From positions 1,116,001 to 1,180,000 of the forward strand of contig CAVYTB010000013.1 of NCBI GenBank assembly GCA_963771295.1: a DNA stretch of 64,000 nt, written 5' to 3'. A program made the translations under genes and the position numbers. The stretch comes from Acidiferrum sp963771295 (GTDB taxonomy: Bacteria > Acidobacteriota > Terriglobia > Acidiferrales > UBA7541). Below, piece after piece: positions 8,007-17,466 of this stretch. The first letter of the stretch is position 1. Every line of letters starts with the position of its first letter. Under the pieces are notes generated by a model that was given only the letters and a program-made list of their open reading frames with translations, did no database searches and had not been told where the DNA came from.

Positions 8007-9970
8007 TGCATCCCATACTCGATTATCTGTGGATCATTCCGCTGCTGCCGCTCCTCGGCTCAGCGATCAACGGTATTTTCGGTTGGAACTGGCCTAAGAG
8101 CACCATCAATGCCGTGGCCCTCGGTTCCACCGGACTGGCGTTCCTCTGCGCCATTGAGGCCGTCCGCGAATTCCTCGATTACTACACGCAATACCATCAG
8201 CCATTCACGAAGCACTTCGTCGACTGGATCGTCGCCTACAAAGACCTAACTATCGGCTTCGATCTGCAAATCGATCAACTCACCGTGGTAATGCTGCTCG
8301 TCGTCACCGGAGTCGGCTTCCTCATCCATATCTACTCCACCGGCTACATGGCGCATGAAGAAGGTTACTTCCGCTTCTTTGCCTACATGAACCTGTTCAT
8401 GTTCTTCATGCTTATCCTGGTCCTGGCAGCAAACTACGTAGTGCTGTTCGTGGGTTGGGAAGGCGTGGGGTTGTGCAGCTACCTGCTGATCGGGTTCTAC
8501 TACCTGAAGCATTCGGCGGCGCAAGCCGGCAAGAAAGCGTTCATCGTCAACCGCATTGGCGACTTCGGCTTCATGCTCGGAATGTTTTTATTGTTCCGCA
8601 CATTCCACTCTCTCGATTTCCGCACGATTTTTGACGCTGCTTCGCAACCTAACATTGCTCACGAAGGTCTCGGCCGGTTTGGCATCCTGACGGCCGCCTG
8701 CCTGTTGCTCTTCATGGGCGCCACAGGCAAGTCCGCGCAAATTCCGTTGTACGTCTGGCTGCCCGACGCCATGGAAGGCCCCACGCCGGTCAGCGCCTTG
8801 ATTCACGCCGCCACCATGGTCACCGCCGGAGTGTACGTTGTGGCTCGCTCGCACATCCTTTTCCTTCATTCCGACACCGCCATGTACGTCGTGGCCATCG
8901 TCGGCTGCGCTACGGCCTTCTACGCTGCAACGATTGGCCTCGTGCAGTCCGACATCAAGAAAGTTCTCGCCTACTCTACCGTCAGCCAATTGGGTTACAT
9001 GTTCCTTGGCTGCGGCGTCGGCGCTTTCAGCGCGGGCATTTTCCACCTGATGACCCACGCGTTCTTCAAGGCCCTGCTCTTCCTCTCCGCTGGTAGCGTG
9101 ATCCACGCCATGGGCGGCGAGCAAGATATGTGGCACATGGGAGGACTCGCTTCGAAAATCAAAGTCACCTTCTGGTGCATGCTTTTCGGAACGATTGCCA
9201 TTGCCGGCTTCTTTCCCTTCGCGGCGTTCTTCTCCAAAGACGCCATTCTCTTCGCGGCATTCAATTCAGAGCATGGCGGAAAGGCGCTCTACGGCGTCGG
9301 GTTGTTCGCCGCCATTCTCACTTCGTTCTACATGTTCCGTCTGATCTGGCTCACATTTTTCGGCAAGAACCGCTACGACGAACATCATGTCCACGTGCAT
9401 GAATCGCCCAAGAACATGACCGTTCCGCTGATGATTCTGGCGTTACTCTCGCTCGTTGGCGGCTGGTTCGCCTTCCCTGCCCTGTGGGGCGGCAAGGATT
9501 ACTTCACGGACTTCTTGTCGCCGGTATTTGGCGCTGGCGAAATCGCGGGCGGCGAAGCACTGCACACGCTGGAACTCACGCTTTCCGGTGTGGCGATGGT
9601 TGCGGCGACTGTGGGTTTGCTAGTGGCGTGGCGTATGTATTCCAAAGACGTGAAGCGTCCGGCCGAAGCCGGTTTGCACAAGCTTTTGTACAACAAGTAC
9701 TACATTGACGAAATCTATCAAGCCGCAATTGTTGGCCCGCTGGTCTGGATTTCCCGCAACATCCTGTGGAAGGCCGTCGACGAGGGAACGATTGATGGTG
9801 CCGTCAACGGCATCGGCTACGGCGTAAGAGAAATCGGCGATGGCGTGCGCCACGCGCAATCCGGCAATACCCGCAGCTACGCCGTGTGGGTTCTTGTCGG
9901 GACGGTCGTGATTTTCGCCATCATCTTCTGGCCGGTTCTGCATCCGGCCTTGTTCGGAGGAGTACGCTAA
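8006..9970 (+). CDS. nuoL: NADH-quinone oxidoreductase subunit L
   Basis: Antiporter-like proton-pumping subunit, 654 residues. The family core includes LFVGWEGVGLCSYLLIGFYY, GKSAQIPLYVWLPDAMEGPTP and HLMTHAFFKALLFL. The C-terminal part contains the long lateral helix and a final anchoring helix (AVWVLVGTVVIFAIIFWP). Its ATG overlaps the nuoK stop. The second cluster encodes a longer NuoL of 712 residues. Confidence 0.95.
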   Translation: MHPILDYLWIIPLLPLLGSAINGIFGWNWPKSTINAVALGSTGLAFLCAIEAVREFLDYYTQYHQPFTKHFVDWIVAYKDLTIGFDLQIDQLTVVMLLVVTGVGFLIHIYSTGYMAHEEGYFRFFAYMNLFMFFMLILVLAANYVVLFVGWEGVGLCSYLLIGFYYLKHSAAQAGKKAFIVNRIGDFGFMLGMFLLFRTFHSLDFRTIFDAASQPNIAHEGLGRFGILTAACLLLFMGATGKSAQIPLYVWLPDAMEGPTPVSALIHAATMVTAGVYVVARSHILFLHSDTAMYVVAIVGCATAFYAATIGLVQSDIKKVLAYSTVSQLGYMFLGCGVGAFSAGIFHLMTHAFFKALLFLSAGSVIHAMGGEQDMWHMGGLASKIKVTFWCMLFGTIAIAGFFPFAAFFSKDAILFAAFNSEHGGKALYGVGLFAAILTSFYMFRLIWLTFFGKNRYDEHHVHVHESPKNMTVPLMILALLSLVGGWFAFPALWGGKDYFTDFLSPVFGAGEIAGGEALHTLELTLSGVAMVAATVGLLVAWRMYSKDVKRPAEAGLHKLLYNKYYIDEIYQAAIVGPLVWISRNILWKAVDEGTIDGAVNGIGYGVREIGDGVRHAQSGNTRSYAVWVLVGTVVIFAIIFWPVLHPALFGGVR

Positions 9971-11553
9971 TGGCCATCAGCGGAAACCTCCTCACCGTCC
10001 TGCTATTCTTCCCACTCGTTGGGGTCCTTGCGGTTCTGCTGCTGCGCAAAGAAGATCATTTGTGGATCCGCCGCATCAGCGTGATTGTCGGCATCGTGGA
10101 ATTTCTGTTGTCGTTCCTTCCCGTTTGGGCGATCTCTCCTGGCACATCGGGTTACAAGCTGGAAGTTTTCCACCAGTGGATTGCCACGCCTGCGATCAAC
10201 TATCACCTGGGCGTCGACGGCATCAGCATTTTCCTCTTGCACCTTATCACCTTGCTCACTCCCATCGGTATTCTGGCCTCGTGGAACGACATCCAGCATC
10301 GCGTCAAAGAATTCCACATCATGCTGCTGCTGCTGGAAGTCGGCGTGATTGGCATCTTCCTTTCTCTCGATCTCTTCCTGTTTTTTCTCTTCTGGGAGTT
10401 TGGCCTGATTCCTCTGGCCTTCCTGATCGGTATTTGGGGCCACGAACGCCGAATCTACGCCTCAATTAAATTCATTCTCTACACGATGGGCGGTTCCATC
10501 TTCATGCTCGTCGGCATGATCTGGCTGTATAACAAGACCGGCACATTCGATTTGCCGGCCTTGCAGGCCATGGTTCACAGCGGCGCGTTACTCCTTACGC
10601 CCGGCGTCGAAATGCTGCTGTTCCTGTCATTCTTTGTCGCCTTTGCCATTAAGGTTCCGCTATTCCCTTTCCACACCTGGCTGCCCGACGCCCACACTGA
10701 AGCGCCCACCGCAGGTTCCGTCGATCTCGCTGGCGTTCTGCTGAAGACCGGCGCCTACGGTCTGATCCGCGTTTGCCTTCCTCTGTTCCCCGATGCTGCT
10801 CGACGCGCCGCGCCCTACGTAGCTGTGCTGGCCATCATCAGCATTATTTACGGCGCTCTCGTCGCTCTGGTGCAGCCCAACCTGAAGCGCCTAGTGGCCT
10901 ACTCCTCCGTAAGCCATATGGGCTTCGTGGTTCTGGGAATTTTCGCGTTCACCAATGTGGCTCTGCAGGGCGCGGTCTTCCTGATGCTCGCCCACGGCAT
11001 CTCCACCGGCGCCTTGTTCCTGCTGGTCGGCATGCTGTACGAGCGCCGCCACACGTTTGAAATTTCCGAGTTCGGCGGGTTGGTGAAACCCATGCCGCGT
11101 TACGCAGCTTTCTTCCTGTTTGCAGTGCTTTCTTCGCTCGGCTTGCCGCTTCTGAATGGATTCGTGGGCGAATTCCTGGTGCTCATCGGCACCTATCAGG
11201 CGCACTGGAAATGGGCAGCCTGGGCCGCTACCGGCGTGATTCTCTCGGCCTGCTACCTGTTGTGGGCATACCAGCGCGTGTTCTTCGGCGAGATCACCCA
11301 CCCGAAAAACCGCGACCTGCACGATGTTAACCCGCGCGAAAAATGGGTCCTCGTGGCTATGTGTTTCTTTATGATCTGGCTGGGCGTGCACACGCGCTTC
11401 TTCACGCTGCGTTTCGCCGCATCCTGCCAGGAAATACTCACGCAAATGAATAAAAACGTGATGCACGAAGTCGCGCTTCCCGGTGTCTTGCCGCATGCTG
11501 CCGGAACCGCTGCCCTCACTCCGACGGCAATCTCCATGGAGAGGCCTCGCTAA
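9970..11553 (+). CDS. nuoM: NADH-quinone oxidoreductase subunit M
   Basis: 527 residues from ATG at 9970, which overlaps the nuoL stop (TAATG). Antiporter-like proton channel: FFLFWEFGLIPLAFLIGIWG with the key Glu, then PLFPFHTWLPDAHTEAPTAG and the HGISTGALFLLVGMLYERRH block. The C-terminal about 35 residues are not obviously conserved. Middle proton-pumping subunit of the membrane arm. Confidence 0.95.
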   Translation: MAISGNLLTVLLFFPLVGVLAVLLLRKEDHLWIRRISVIVGIVEFLLSFLPVWAISPGTSGYKLEVFHQWIATPAINYHLGVDGISIFLLHLITLLTPIGILASWNDIQHRVKEFHIMLLLLEVGVIGIFLSLDLFLFFLFWEFGLIPLAFLIGIWGHERRIYASIKFILYTMGGSIFMLVGMIWLYNKTGTFDLPALQAMVHSGALLLTPGVEMLLFLSFFVAFAIKVPLFPFHTWLPDAHTEAPTAGSVDLAGVLLKTGAYGLIRVCLPLFPDAARRAAPYVAVLAIISIIYGALVALVQPNLKRLVAYSSVSHMGFVVLGIFAFTNVALQGAVFLMLAHGISTGALFLLVGMLYERRHTFEISEFGGLVKPMPRYAAFFLFAVLSSLGLPLLNGFVGEFLVLIGTYQAHWKWAAWAATGVILSACYLLWAYQRVFFGEITHPKNRDLHDVNPREKWVLVAMCFFMIWLGVHTRFFTLRFAASCQEILTQMNKNVMHEVALPGVLPHAAGTAALTPTAISMERPR

Positions 11554-13017
11554 ATGATACCGCGCACCCAAGACATTCTGGGCGTTCTACCGGAGCTGAT
11601 TTGGTGTGGCTTCGGCGTTTTTCTGATGCTCGCGCAGCCATTCCTGGAAAATCGTCAGGCGCTCACCTTCCTGGCCATGTTTGGCGCTGCGCTGGGAACC
11701 CTCAGTACCTTCTTCGCCGGCAATGGAATCGGGTTCGGCGGCCTGGTGATGTTCGATACCTACAGCCTGTTCTTCCACTGGCTGGTGGGGCTGGTGAGCT
11801 TTCTGGTTATCCTGAGCGCGGACTCTTATCTGCAGCGCGAAGGCCTGGACTCCGCGGAATTCTATGCGCTGATTCTGTTTGCCACTGCCGGAATGGGCGT
11901 GCTGGCTTCGGCGCAGGAGTTGTTGACAGCATTCATCGGGCTGGAAATGTCTTCGATCTCCAGCTACATCCTGGCGGGCTACCGGCGCGACTCGATCAAA
12001 TCGAGTGAGTCGGCAATGAAGTATTTCCTGCTGGGCTCGTTTGCCACCGCGTTTTTCCTGTACGGTATTGCCCTGGTGTATGGCGCGACTGGCTCGACCG
12101 CTCTGGGCAAACTTGCCGACGCCGATCCTTCCAGCACCCTTTTGCATCTCGGCCTGACGCTGATTCTGGTCGGGCTTGGCTTCAAAGTGGCCGCTGCCCC
12201 GTTCCAGGTTTGGACGCCAGACGTGTATGAAGGCGCGCCCACGCCGGTTACTGCGCTCTTCTCGGCCGGGCCGAAGGCCGCTGCTTTCGCGCTGCTTTTA
12301 AGAATTTTTGCCACCGTGCATGCCGCAACCACCTATTGGTTCTGGGCATTCTGGATTCTGGCTGCGCTCACCATGTTCGTCGGGAACCTGGGCGCGGTCG
12401 TGCAGACCAATATCAAGCGTCTGCTGGCTTACAGTTCCATCGCGCACGCCGGCTACATTCTTGTGGCCATGGCTTCCGTGACGACGCTAACAGCCGATGA
12501 ACGTCTCGGTCCGATCGGCGCCTACGCCGCCGTACTCTTCTATCTCTTGGGCTATTCCCTGGTGTCCGTTGGCGCCTTCACGATTGTTTCGGAGCTTGGC
12601 GGACGCGGTGAGCGCTACTTGACCATCGACGATCTCGCTGGGCTCGGAACACGCCAGCCCTTTACCGCCGCGACTCTGGCAATTTTCCTGTTGTCGTTGC
12701 TCGGTCTTCCGATCACCGTCGGCTTCCTCGGCAAACTTTACATCTTCACCGCCGCGCTCAATTCCAACCTGTACTGGCTGGCCGTTCTGATGGCCATCAA
12801 CAGCGTCATTGGCGCGTACTACTATTTCCGCATCTTGGTCGTCATGTACATGCACGAGTACAAAGGGCCATTGCCGGCCGATGCGCCTGCGGGACTCAGC
12901 GCAACCGCACTGATGGTGGTGGCAGTCACGGTGATTGCAACGCTTTACCTCGGCTTGTGGCCAAATCAAATTTTGTCGCTGCTAACGTCGCAGAATCCCA
13001 TGCTCACCGCTCGCTGA
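11554..13017 (+). CDS. nuoN: NADH-quinone oxidoreductase subunit N
   Basis: 487 residues, about 14 membrane helices; begins at the base after the nuoM stop. Family motifs: AFIGLEMSSISSYILAGYRR, FQVWTPDVYEGAPTPVTA and NIKRLLAYSSIAHAGY. Last gene of the first complex I cluster; the minus-strand gene at 13047 ends 30 bases away, so transcription converges here. No strong hairpin is seen directly behind the stop. Confidence 0.95.
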   Translation: MIPRTQDILGVLPELIWCGFGVFLMLAQPFLENRQALTFLAMFGAALGTLSTFFAGNGIGFGGLVMFDTYSLFFHWLVGLVSFLVILSADSYLQREGLDSAEFYALILFATAGMGVLASAQELLTAFIGLEMSSISSYILAGYRRDSIKSSESAMKYFLLGSFATAFFLYGIALVYGATGSTALGKLADADPSSTLLHLGLTLILVGLGFKVAAAPFQVWTPDVYEGAPTPVTALFSAGPKAAAFALLLRIFATVHAATTYWFWAFWILAALTMFVGNLGAVVQTNIKRLLAYSSIAHAGYILVAMASVTTLTADERLGPIGAYAAVLFYLLGYSLVSVGAFTIVSELGGRGERYLTIDDLAGLGTRQPFTAATLAIFLLSLLGLPITVGFLGKLYIFTAALNSNLYWLAVLMAINSVIGAYYYFRILVVMYMHEYKGPLPADAPAGLSATALMVVAVTVIATLYLGLWPNQILSLLTSQNPMLTAR

Positions 13018-13046
13018 CAGTTCCCGTCAAGCGAGACGCACAACTC

Positions 13047-13793
13047 TTACCAGATCCCCGGCACTAGTCGGTATTTCACTCTGGCCGCGTACTCTTTGTA
13101 GCCCGACAGACCTTCCCGCAACATCTTGTCTTCCAGCGGTGTTCGTCGCAGCAGAATCACGATCATCGGCACACCGGCAATCAACGTAGCAACCCACGAG
13201 CCTAGCGCCAGGCCGCCGAATGCCAGATACGGAATAGCTCCCGTGTAGCCCGGATGGCGCACGAGCCGATACGGCCCGGAATCGATCACCGCCTGGCCAC
13301 GGTCCGCCTGCAACCGCACAGCGGAAGAAAAGAACCGGTTCGTCAGCGTAGCCCACGCCGTAAACAAATATCCCAGGAGCACGCACACCAGCGCGGCAAT
13401 CTGCAACCACGGCGCGATCCGGCCGCTCCAGTGGTACCGGCCGACATCCAGCCCGGCTGAAACCAGCATCAGCACCATCAGAATGCTGGTGCCAATCTTG
13501 AAGACTCGATCCTGCTCGCCCGGCCCCGGCTTGAATCGTTCCGCGATCAGGCCCGGATTGACACGCTCCAGAACGATGGAAAAGATCACTCCCGTGCCCA
13601 TGTTGATTCCGAAGTAAGCCCACGCGAGCGGAAAGTCCGTTCGGCCTGAGCTCGCAAAATAGATGGCGGCCGACACGCCGAAGTACAGAATCAGAAAAAC
13701 AATCCCCAGGACTGCTTCGCGCATGCGGCGTCCTCGCTCTGTTTCACTCAAAGCGTAGCCACTCGACTGCCTCGCGGCAAGTGTGTCCGTCAC
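13047..13793 (-). CDS. Isoprenylcysteine carboxyl methyltransferase family membrane protein
   Basis: 248 residues with about five to six hydrophobic segments. The C-terminal part carries the ICMT/PEMT signature (SGPYRLVRHPGYTGAI) followed by an LEDKMLREGLSGYKEY block, where these SAM-dependent membrane methyltransferases bind SAM. The substrate in bacteria is unknown; protein prenylcysteine, lipid amine or small thiol methylation are all possible. The start is GTG at 13793, or an ATG 23 codons in. It lies between the two converging complex I clusters, separated from the atp genes by their terminator. Confidence 0.75.
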   Translation of the reverse strand: MTDTLAARQSSGYALSETERGRRMREAVLGIVFLILYFGVSAAIYFASSGRTDFPLAWAYFGINMGTGVIFSIVLERVNPGLIAERFKPGPGEQDRVFKIGTSILMVLMLVSAGLDVGRYHWSGRIAPWLQIAALVCVLLGYLFTAWATLTNRFFSSAVRLQADRGQAVIDSGPYRLVRHPGYTGAIPYLAFGGLALGSWVATLIAGVPMIVILLRRTPLEDKMLREGLSGYKEYAARVKYRLVPGIW

Positions 13794-13823
13794 CGATCCA
13801 CATGGAACAAGCTCGGGCGCGCT

Positions 13824-13861
13824 AAAAAGAAAAAGGCCCGTCCGGAATTACCGAACGGGCC
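13824..13861 (-). terminator. Rho-independent terminator after atpE
   Basis: On the minus strand GGCCCGTTCGG pairs with CCGGACGGGCC around a short loop and is followed by a T-rich run (TTTTTCTTTTT). It begins 27 bases after the atpE stop and ends the nuo2-atp transcription unit. Confidence 0.88.
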
Positions 13862-13887
13862 AGAATCGCAATAGCATTGGTCTGCGG

Positions 13888-14190
13888 TCAGACCTTCAAC
13901 ATGATGATTGCGAGGGTGAAGAGCGAGAGAGTTTCAATGAACACCAGGCCGAGAATCATGGCGGCGCGAATCGCCCCAGCCGCTCCCGGATTCCGCGCCA
14001 TGCCTTCGCATGCTGAGGATGCCACCTTGCCCTGTCCCAACGCGCCGCCGAGCGCCGCGAGGGCCATGCCGAAGCCAGCCGCAATCGCCAGCGTTCCCTT
14101 GCCTGCTACCGCTGCGTCCTGACCAAACGCGGCCGGTGCCACGATCATTACCGCCACGAGCGCCGCCAACAACATGACTGCTTTCTTCAT
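13888..14190 (-). CDS. atpE: ATP synthase FO subunit c
   Basis: 100 residues from the ATG preceded by GGAGGCAGTA, a strong ribosome site. Residues 1-24 look like a signal or extra hydrophobic segment (MKKAVMLLAALVAVM to AFGQ). The two-helix hairpin follows: helix 1 with GGALGQG, polar loop MARNPGA, and helix 2 with the ion-binding carboxylate in FIETLSLF. This forms the rotating c-ring of FO. A Gln in GQG and Glu-Thr in helix 2 overlap part of the Na+-type ligand set, but the following Ser/Thr-Tyr pattern is absent, so H+ remains more likely. Confidence 0.92.
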   Translation of the reverse strand: MKKAVMLLAALVAVMIVAPAAFGQDAAVAGKGTLAIAAGFGMALAALGGALGQGKVASSACEGMARNPGAAGAIRAAMILGLVFIETLSLFTLAIIMLKV

Positions 14191-14285
14191 TACTGCCTCC
14201 TTGAACATGCCGCCAGTGGGTGGTTCCCGGCTCTGCGCACCGCAACCGGTCTCACGCTGCAACGGCAAAACGAAAATCGTACAAT

Positions 14286-15116
14286 TTAGTGCTCGTCGGC
14301 AATGGCCGTCCCGATATAGATGGACGGCAGCACGGTGAAGACATACGCCTGAATCACCGATACAAAGATATGCAGCGCCACAAAAACGATAGGTACGAAG
14401 GCCGGGAAAATGCCGAACGCAATTCCAAGGATGGGACTCTTCGTCCAGGCCCACTCCACGGGTCCAAGCAGCAGCCCCAGAAATATCATGTAGATCAGGT
14501 CGCTGGCGAAAATGTTGGCCCACAGACGAACGGTGAGCGATAGGATTCGCGCGGTGGTACTGATGATTTCCACCGGGAACAACAGCACGGCCAGAATCCA
14601 GCCGCTTACATCATGCGGCGAGCCCGCAAACGTCTTCAGATACCCGCCGATCCCGTGGTGACGGAATCCCTGATAGTTGAAATACAGGAAGGTAAGAAGC
14701 GCGCAGCCCAGTGGCACGATCGCTACACCCGTAGGCGACCGCAGCGCCGGAAACAGGCTCAGCAAGTTGGAAAAGAGAATGAAGATCGAAACGGAGCCGG
14801 TGAAGGCGATAAAGCGGTTCGCTTCGTGCCCCACGTTTTCTTCCAGCAGGTCCTTAATTCCAAATCCCATCGGGTTGGTCAGCAACAGTTCGGCAACTTG
14901 TTGCATCGCTCCCGGACGCTCAACGGAGAGCTGCGACCGTAAGATCAGCGCCAGGATAGTGCAGAAGATCAGCACGATCAGCGACATCACCACATATTCG
15001 GGGATGGGCCGATCGAAATCCTTCGGCTGGATGTGAAGTGCGTGCAAGAGCCGCAAAGCGGCCGGCCCAAAAACGTGATTGAACCAGTGAGTTACTGCGC
15101 TTAACTGTTCTTCCAT
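14286..15116 (-). CDS. atpB: ATP synthase FO subunit a
   Basis: 276 residues, stator subunit a that forms the proton half-channels against the c-ring. The essential helix is present (ILSLTVRLWANIFASDLI, with the catalytic Arg), plus a C-terminal helix with conserved polar residues (VIQAYVFTVLPSIYIG). Starts three bases after the atpI-like stop. It is followed by atpE after 95 bases. No atpF (subunit b) or F1 gene follows. Confidence 0.93.
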   Translation of the reverse strand: MEEQLSAVTHWFNHVFGPAALRLLHALHIQPKDFDRPIPEYVVMSLIVLIFCTILALILRSQLSVERPGAMQQVAELLLTNPMGFGIKDLLEENVGHEANRFIAFTGSVSIFILFSNLLSLFPALRSPTGVAIVPLGCALLTFLYFNYQGFRHHGIGGYLKTFAGSPHDVSGWILAVLLFPVEIISTTARILSLTVRLWANIFASDLIYMIFLGLLLGPVEWAWTKSPILGIAFGIFPAFVPIVFVALHIFVSVIQAYVFTVLPSIYIGTAIADEH

Positions 15117-15119
15117 GAA

Positions 15120-15536
15120 TTAGTCCGAAGCGTGCATTAGTTCGTGCACACTAACCGCGATAGTGGCCGCTCCCAGGGCACACAGTCCAAAAATCATGCT
15201 CAAAACGGGAACGTTCAGATACTTAAAAATAACATAGACGCAGAGTGCTATCAACCCATAGCGAAACATGGCTTTGAAATAGGTCAGAATCGGGACCCTC
15301 GCCTTTGGCTGGTCGGCCTGTTCCGTTGCGGAACTGGCCAGCGCGTCTACTCCCTGCTTCAGCCATCGAAAATTTACCCAAGCAAGAATCGCGCCAACGA
15401 AGATGCCCAGCCCCCAGCGCCATCCCCGAAAATAGCCCACGGGAACTCCAGCTAGAAAGCCGAGCACCAGAGTAAGGAGGGAAATCCGCGATTCGGATCG
15501 CACATAACGCGCGGTGTCGATGGCAGCGTCAGTCAA
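15120..15536 (-). CDS. atpI: ATP synthase subunit I family protein (AtpI-like)
   Basis: 138 residues with four predicted helices, the layout of the ATP synthase I-chain family, which assists c-ring assembly. The paired glycine/Trp region WRWGLGIFVGAILAWVNF resembles the family's second helix. The start is probably TTG at 15536; an in-frame GTG at 15503 is the alternative and there is no ATG in the first 80 codons. Position between atpZ and atpB supports the call; sequence conservation in the family is low. Confidence 0.65.
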   Translation of the reverse strand: MTDAAIDTARYVRSESRISLLTLVLGFLAGVPVGYFRGWRWGLGIFVGAILAWVNFRWLKQGVDALASSATEQADQPKARVPILTYFKAMFRYGLIALCVYVIFKYLNVPVLSMIFGLCALGAATIAVSVHELMHASD

Positions 15537-15608
15537 GGATGCAGGCCCTCGGACTCTTGCCCACGATCATAGTCCATTTCACGTGGCATTCGTTTGCGAA
15601 CCAGCCAT

Positions 15609-15863
15609 CTATTTGTTGGGAAGACGCCGCAGCACGTCGCGAACGCCGCCAAAGAAGCCGAGCGCGCCAAAAATCAGCATCAGAAATGGTTTGGTGTGCA
15701 GCCAGCGGTCAAGCGCGAAGCCAATCAAGCCGCCAACGATAATCGCGCCGACCATTACAAACGGCAGTTCCATCGCAGAGGCGAATTGCTGCGAAAATCC
15801 CTTGGCCTGCTTTTCGGCAGGCGTCAGATCGTCGTTGCGGTTGGCGTTAGGGTCCGAAGGCAT
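15609..15863 (-). CDS. atpZ: AtpZ/AtpI-like FO accessory protein
   Basis: 84 residues from ATG at 15863. A charged N-terminus is followed by two helices: MELPFVMVGAIIVGGLIGFA and then FLMLIFGALGFFGGVRDVL. Two helices with a DRWLHTKP turn are typical of the AtpZ/AtpQ family found at the head of FO operons, linked to c-ring assembly or divalent-cation transport. Its start overlaps the end of nuoN by 17 bases, so the ATP synthase genes are translationally linked to the complex I cluster. Confidence 0.75.
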   Translation of the reverse strand: MPSDPNANRNDDLTPAEKQAKGFSQQFASAMELPFVMVGAIIVGGLIGFALDRWLHTKPFLMLIFGALGFFGGVRDVLRRLPNK

Positions 15864-17457
15864 AGCGGGCCAGGTGTGTGAACGGCTCAGGATACAATCC
15901 CGCCGCCAGTGAAACAAACAGCGCCACTCCCAATGCAAACGCCTGCGCGCTGCTGATTTGCGGGATTGGCGCGCCTTCGCCAGGGTTCTTCAGCCAGGCG
16001 TGTTTCACCACGCGGAAATAGTAATAAAGCCCGGGCACAATGTAGAGCGCGGCAAACACCGCCAGCACCGGGTGATGCGTTTCGATGAGCGCCTGGAAAA
16101 TAAAATACTTGCCCACAAATCCGGCCAAGGGAGGAATGCCGGCTAGCGATAACATGAAGATCAGCAGCAGCAGCGCCGCCACGGGGCTACGTTGATAAAG
16201 CCCGTCGAGGTCGTCGAGCTCGTCGCCGATCAACCCGCGCTGCCGCAGCACAATGACCACCGCAAACGCGCCTAGCGTCATGAACGCGTAAGCAATCAAG
16301 TAGTACAGAATTCCCGTCAGCCCTGTAGCGTTGCCCGCCGCAAGCCCCAGAAGCATGTATCCGACGTGCGCGATTGAGGAGTATGCCAACATGCGCTTGA
16401 TGTTTGTCTGCGTCAGCGCGGCCAGGTTGCCCCAGGTCATCGACGCGATCGCGACGCCCGCAATCAAATACAGCCACGAAGGATAGTAGTCGCGGAACGC
16501 GCCAACCATCAGCCGCAGCAGCATCGCGAAACTCGCGGTCTTGGAAGCCACGCTGACAAACGCGGAGATCGGCGTGGGCGCGCCTTCGTACACATCGGGA
16601 GCCCACTGGTGAAACGGTACCGCGGCAATCTTGAAGAACATGCCGGAAGCGATCAGCACAAATGCCAGTATCGGCAGAATCTGCAACAGAAATGGATCGA
16701 AGTGCAGCGCCGCGGGAAACTGTGCGGCCAGCGCCTGGCGAATCTGCTCCGCCTGCGGACCGGCCTGGCGGCTTAACGCAACATAATGGACAAGCTCGTC
16801 GCGCGAGCGGAGCGATTCGCTGATGGCACCCAGGTTGGTGGAACCGCTCATCCCGTACAGTAGGGAAAAGCCGTACGCCAGAATGCCGGTGCTGAATGCC
16901 CCAAGCAGAAGATATTTCAGAGCCGCCTCATTCGAGCGCTTTTCACGCCGCAGATACCCGGTCAGCACATAGAAGCTGAGCGCCATGGTTTCCAATCCGA
17001 GAAAGAGCACGATCAGGTCCGTGCCCGAAGCCATGAACATCATCCCAATGCATGTCAGTAGCAGCAGCGCGTAGTATTCGCCTTCCTGCTCTTCTTCAAT
17101 ATTCAAATAGCGAACCGAAAGCAGAATCACTAGCGCGGTGGCGGCGAGGAAAATGCACGAGAACACCAGCGAGAACCCATCGATGAGTACGGTATTGTGA
17201 AATCCCAACAAACCGGGCACGCCAAACGGACTGCCTCGCTGCGCGTTGTACTTCTGATACTGCATGTACAGGCCCGCGCCGCCCGCCGCAACGCCCACCA
17301 GCGCCAGAATGGCGTTCCATTCCTTCTCTTTTTTCTCCAGCAAAAAATCAAAAATCAAGATGCCAAGCGCAAACAACAACAATTCCATCTGCGGCAGGAT
17401 GACCAATCCATCCCCATGAATGTAGTTGATGACGGAATCGAGAAAGGAGAGATGCAT
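15847..17457 (-). CDS. nuoN: NADH-quinone oxidoreductase subunit N (second copy)
   Basis: 536 residues, longer than the first NuoN (487) mainly through a loop near residues 190-240 (ALSRQAGPQAEQIRQAL region). Motifs: LFLGLETMALSFYVLTGYLR, FHQWAPDVYEGAPTPISAF and NIKRMLAYSSIAHVGYMLLG. ATG at 17457 follows the nuoM stop by nine bases. Last subunit of the second complex I cluster before the atp genes. Confidence 0.94.
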   Translation of the reverse strand: MHLSFLDSVINYIHGDGLVILPQMELLLFALGILIFDFLLEKKEKEWNAILALVGVAAGGAGLYMQYQKYNAQRGSPFGVPGLLGFHNTVLIDGFSLVFSCIFLAATALVILLSVRYLNIEEEQEGEYYALLLLTCIGMMFMASGTDLIVLFLGLETMALSFYVLTGYLRREKRSNEAALKYLLLGAFSTGILAYGFSLLYGMSGSTNLGAISESLRSRDELVHYVALSRQAGPQAEQIRQALAAQFPAALHFDPFLLQILPILAFVLIASGMFFKIAAVPFHQWAPDVYEGAPTPISAFVSVASKTASFAMLLRLMVGAFRDYYPSWLYLIAGVAIASMTWGNLAALTQTNIKRMLAYSSIAHVGYMLLGLAAGNATGLTGILYYLIAYAFMTLGAFAVVIVLRQRGLIGDELDDLDGLYQRSPVAALLLLIFMLSLAGIPPLAGFVGKYFIFQALIETHHPVLAVFAALYIVPGLYYYFRVVKHAWLKNPGEGAPIPQISSAQAFALGVALFVSLAAGLYPEPFTHLARYAFGP

Positions 17458-17466
17458 CGGGGTTCC

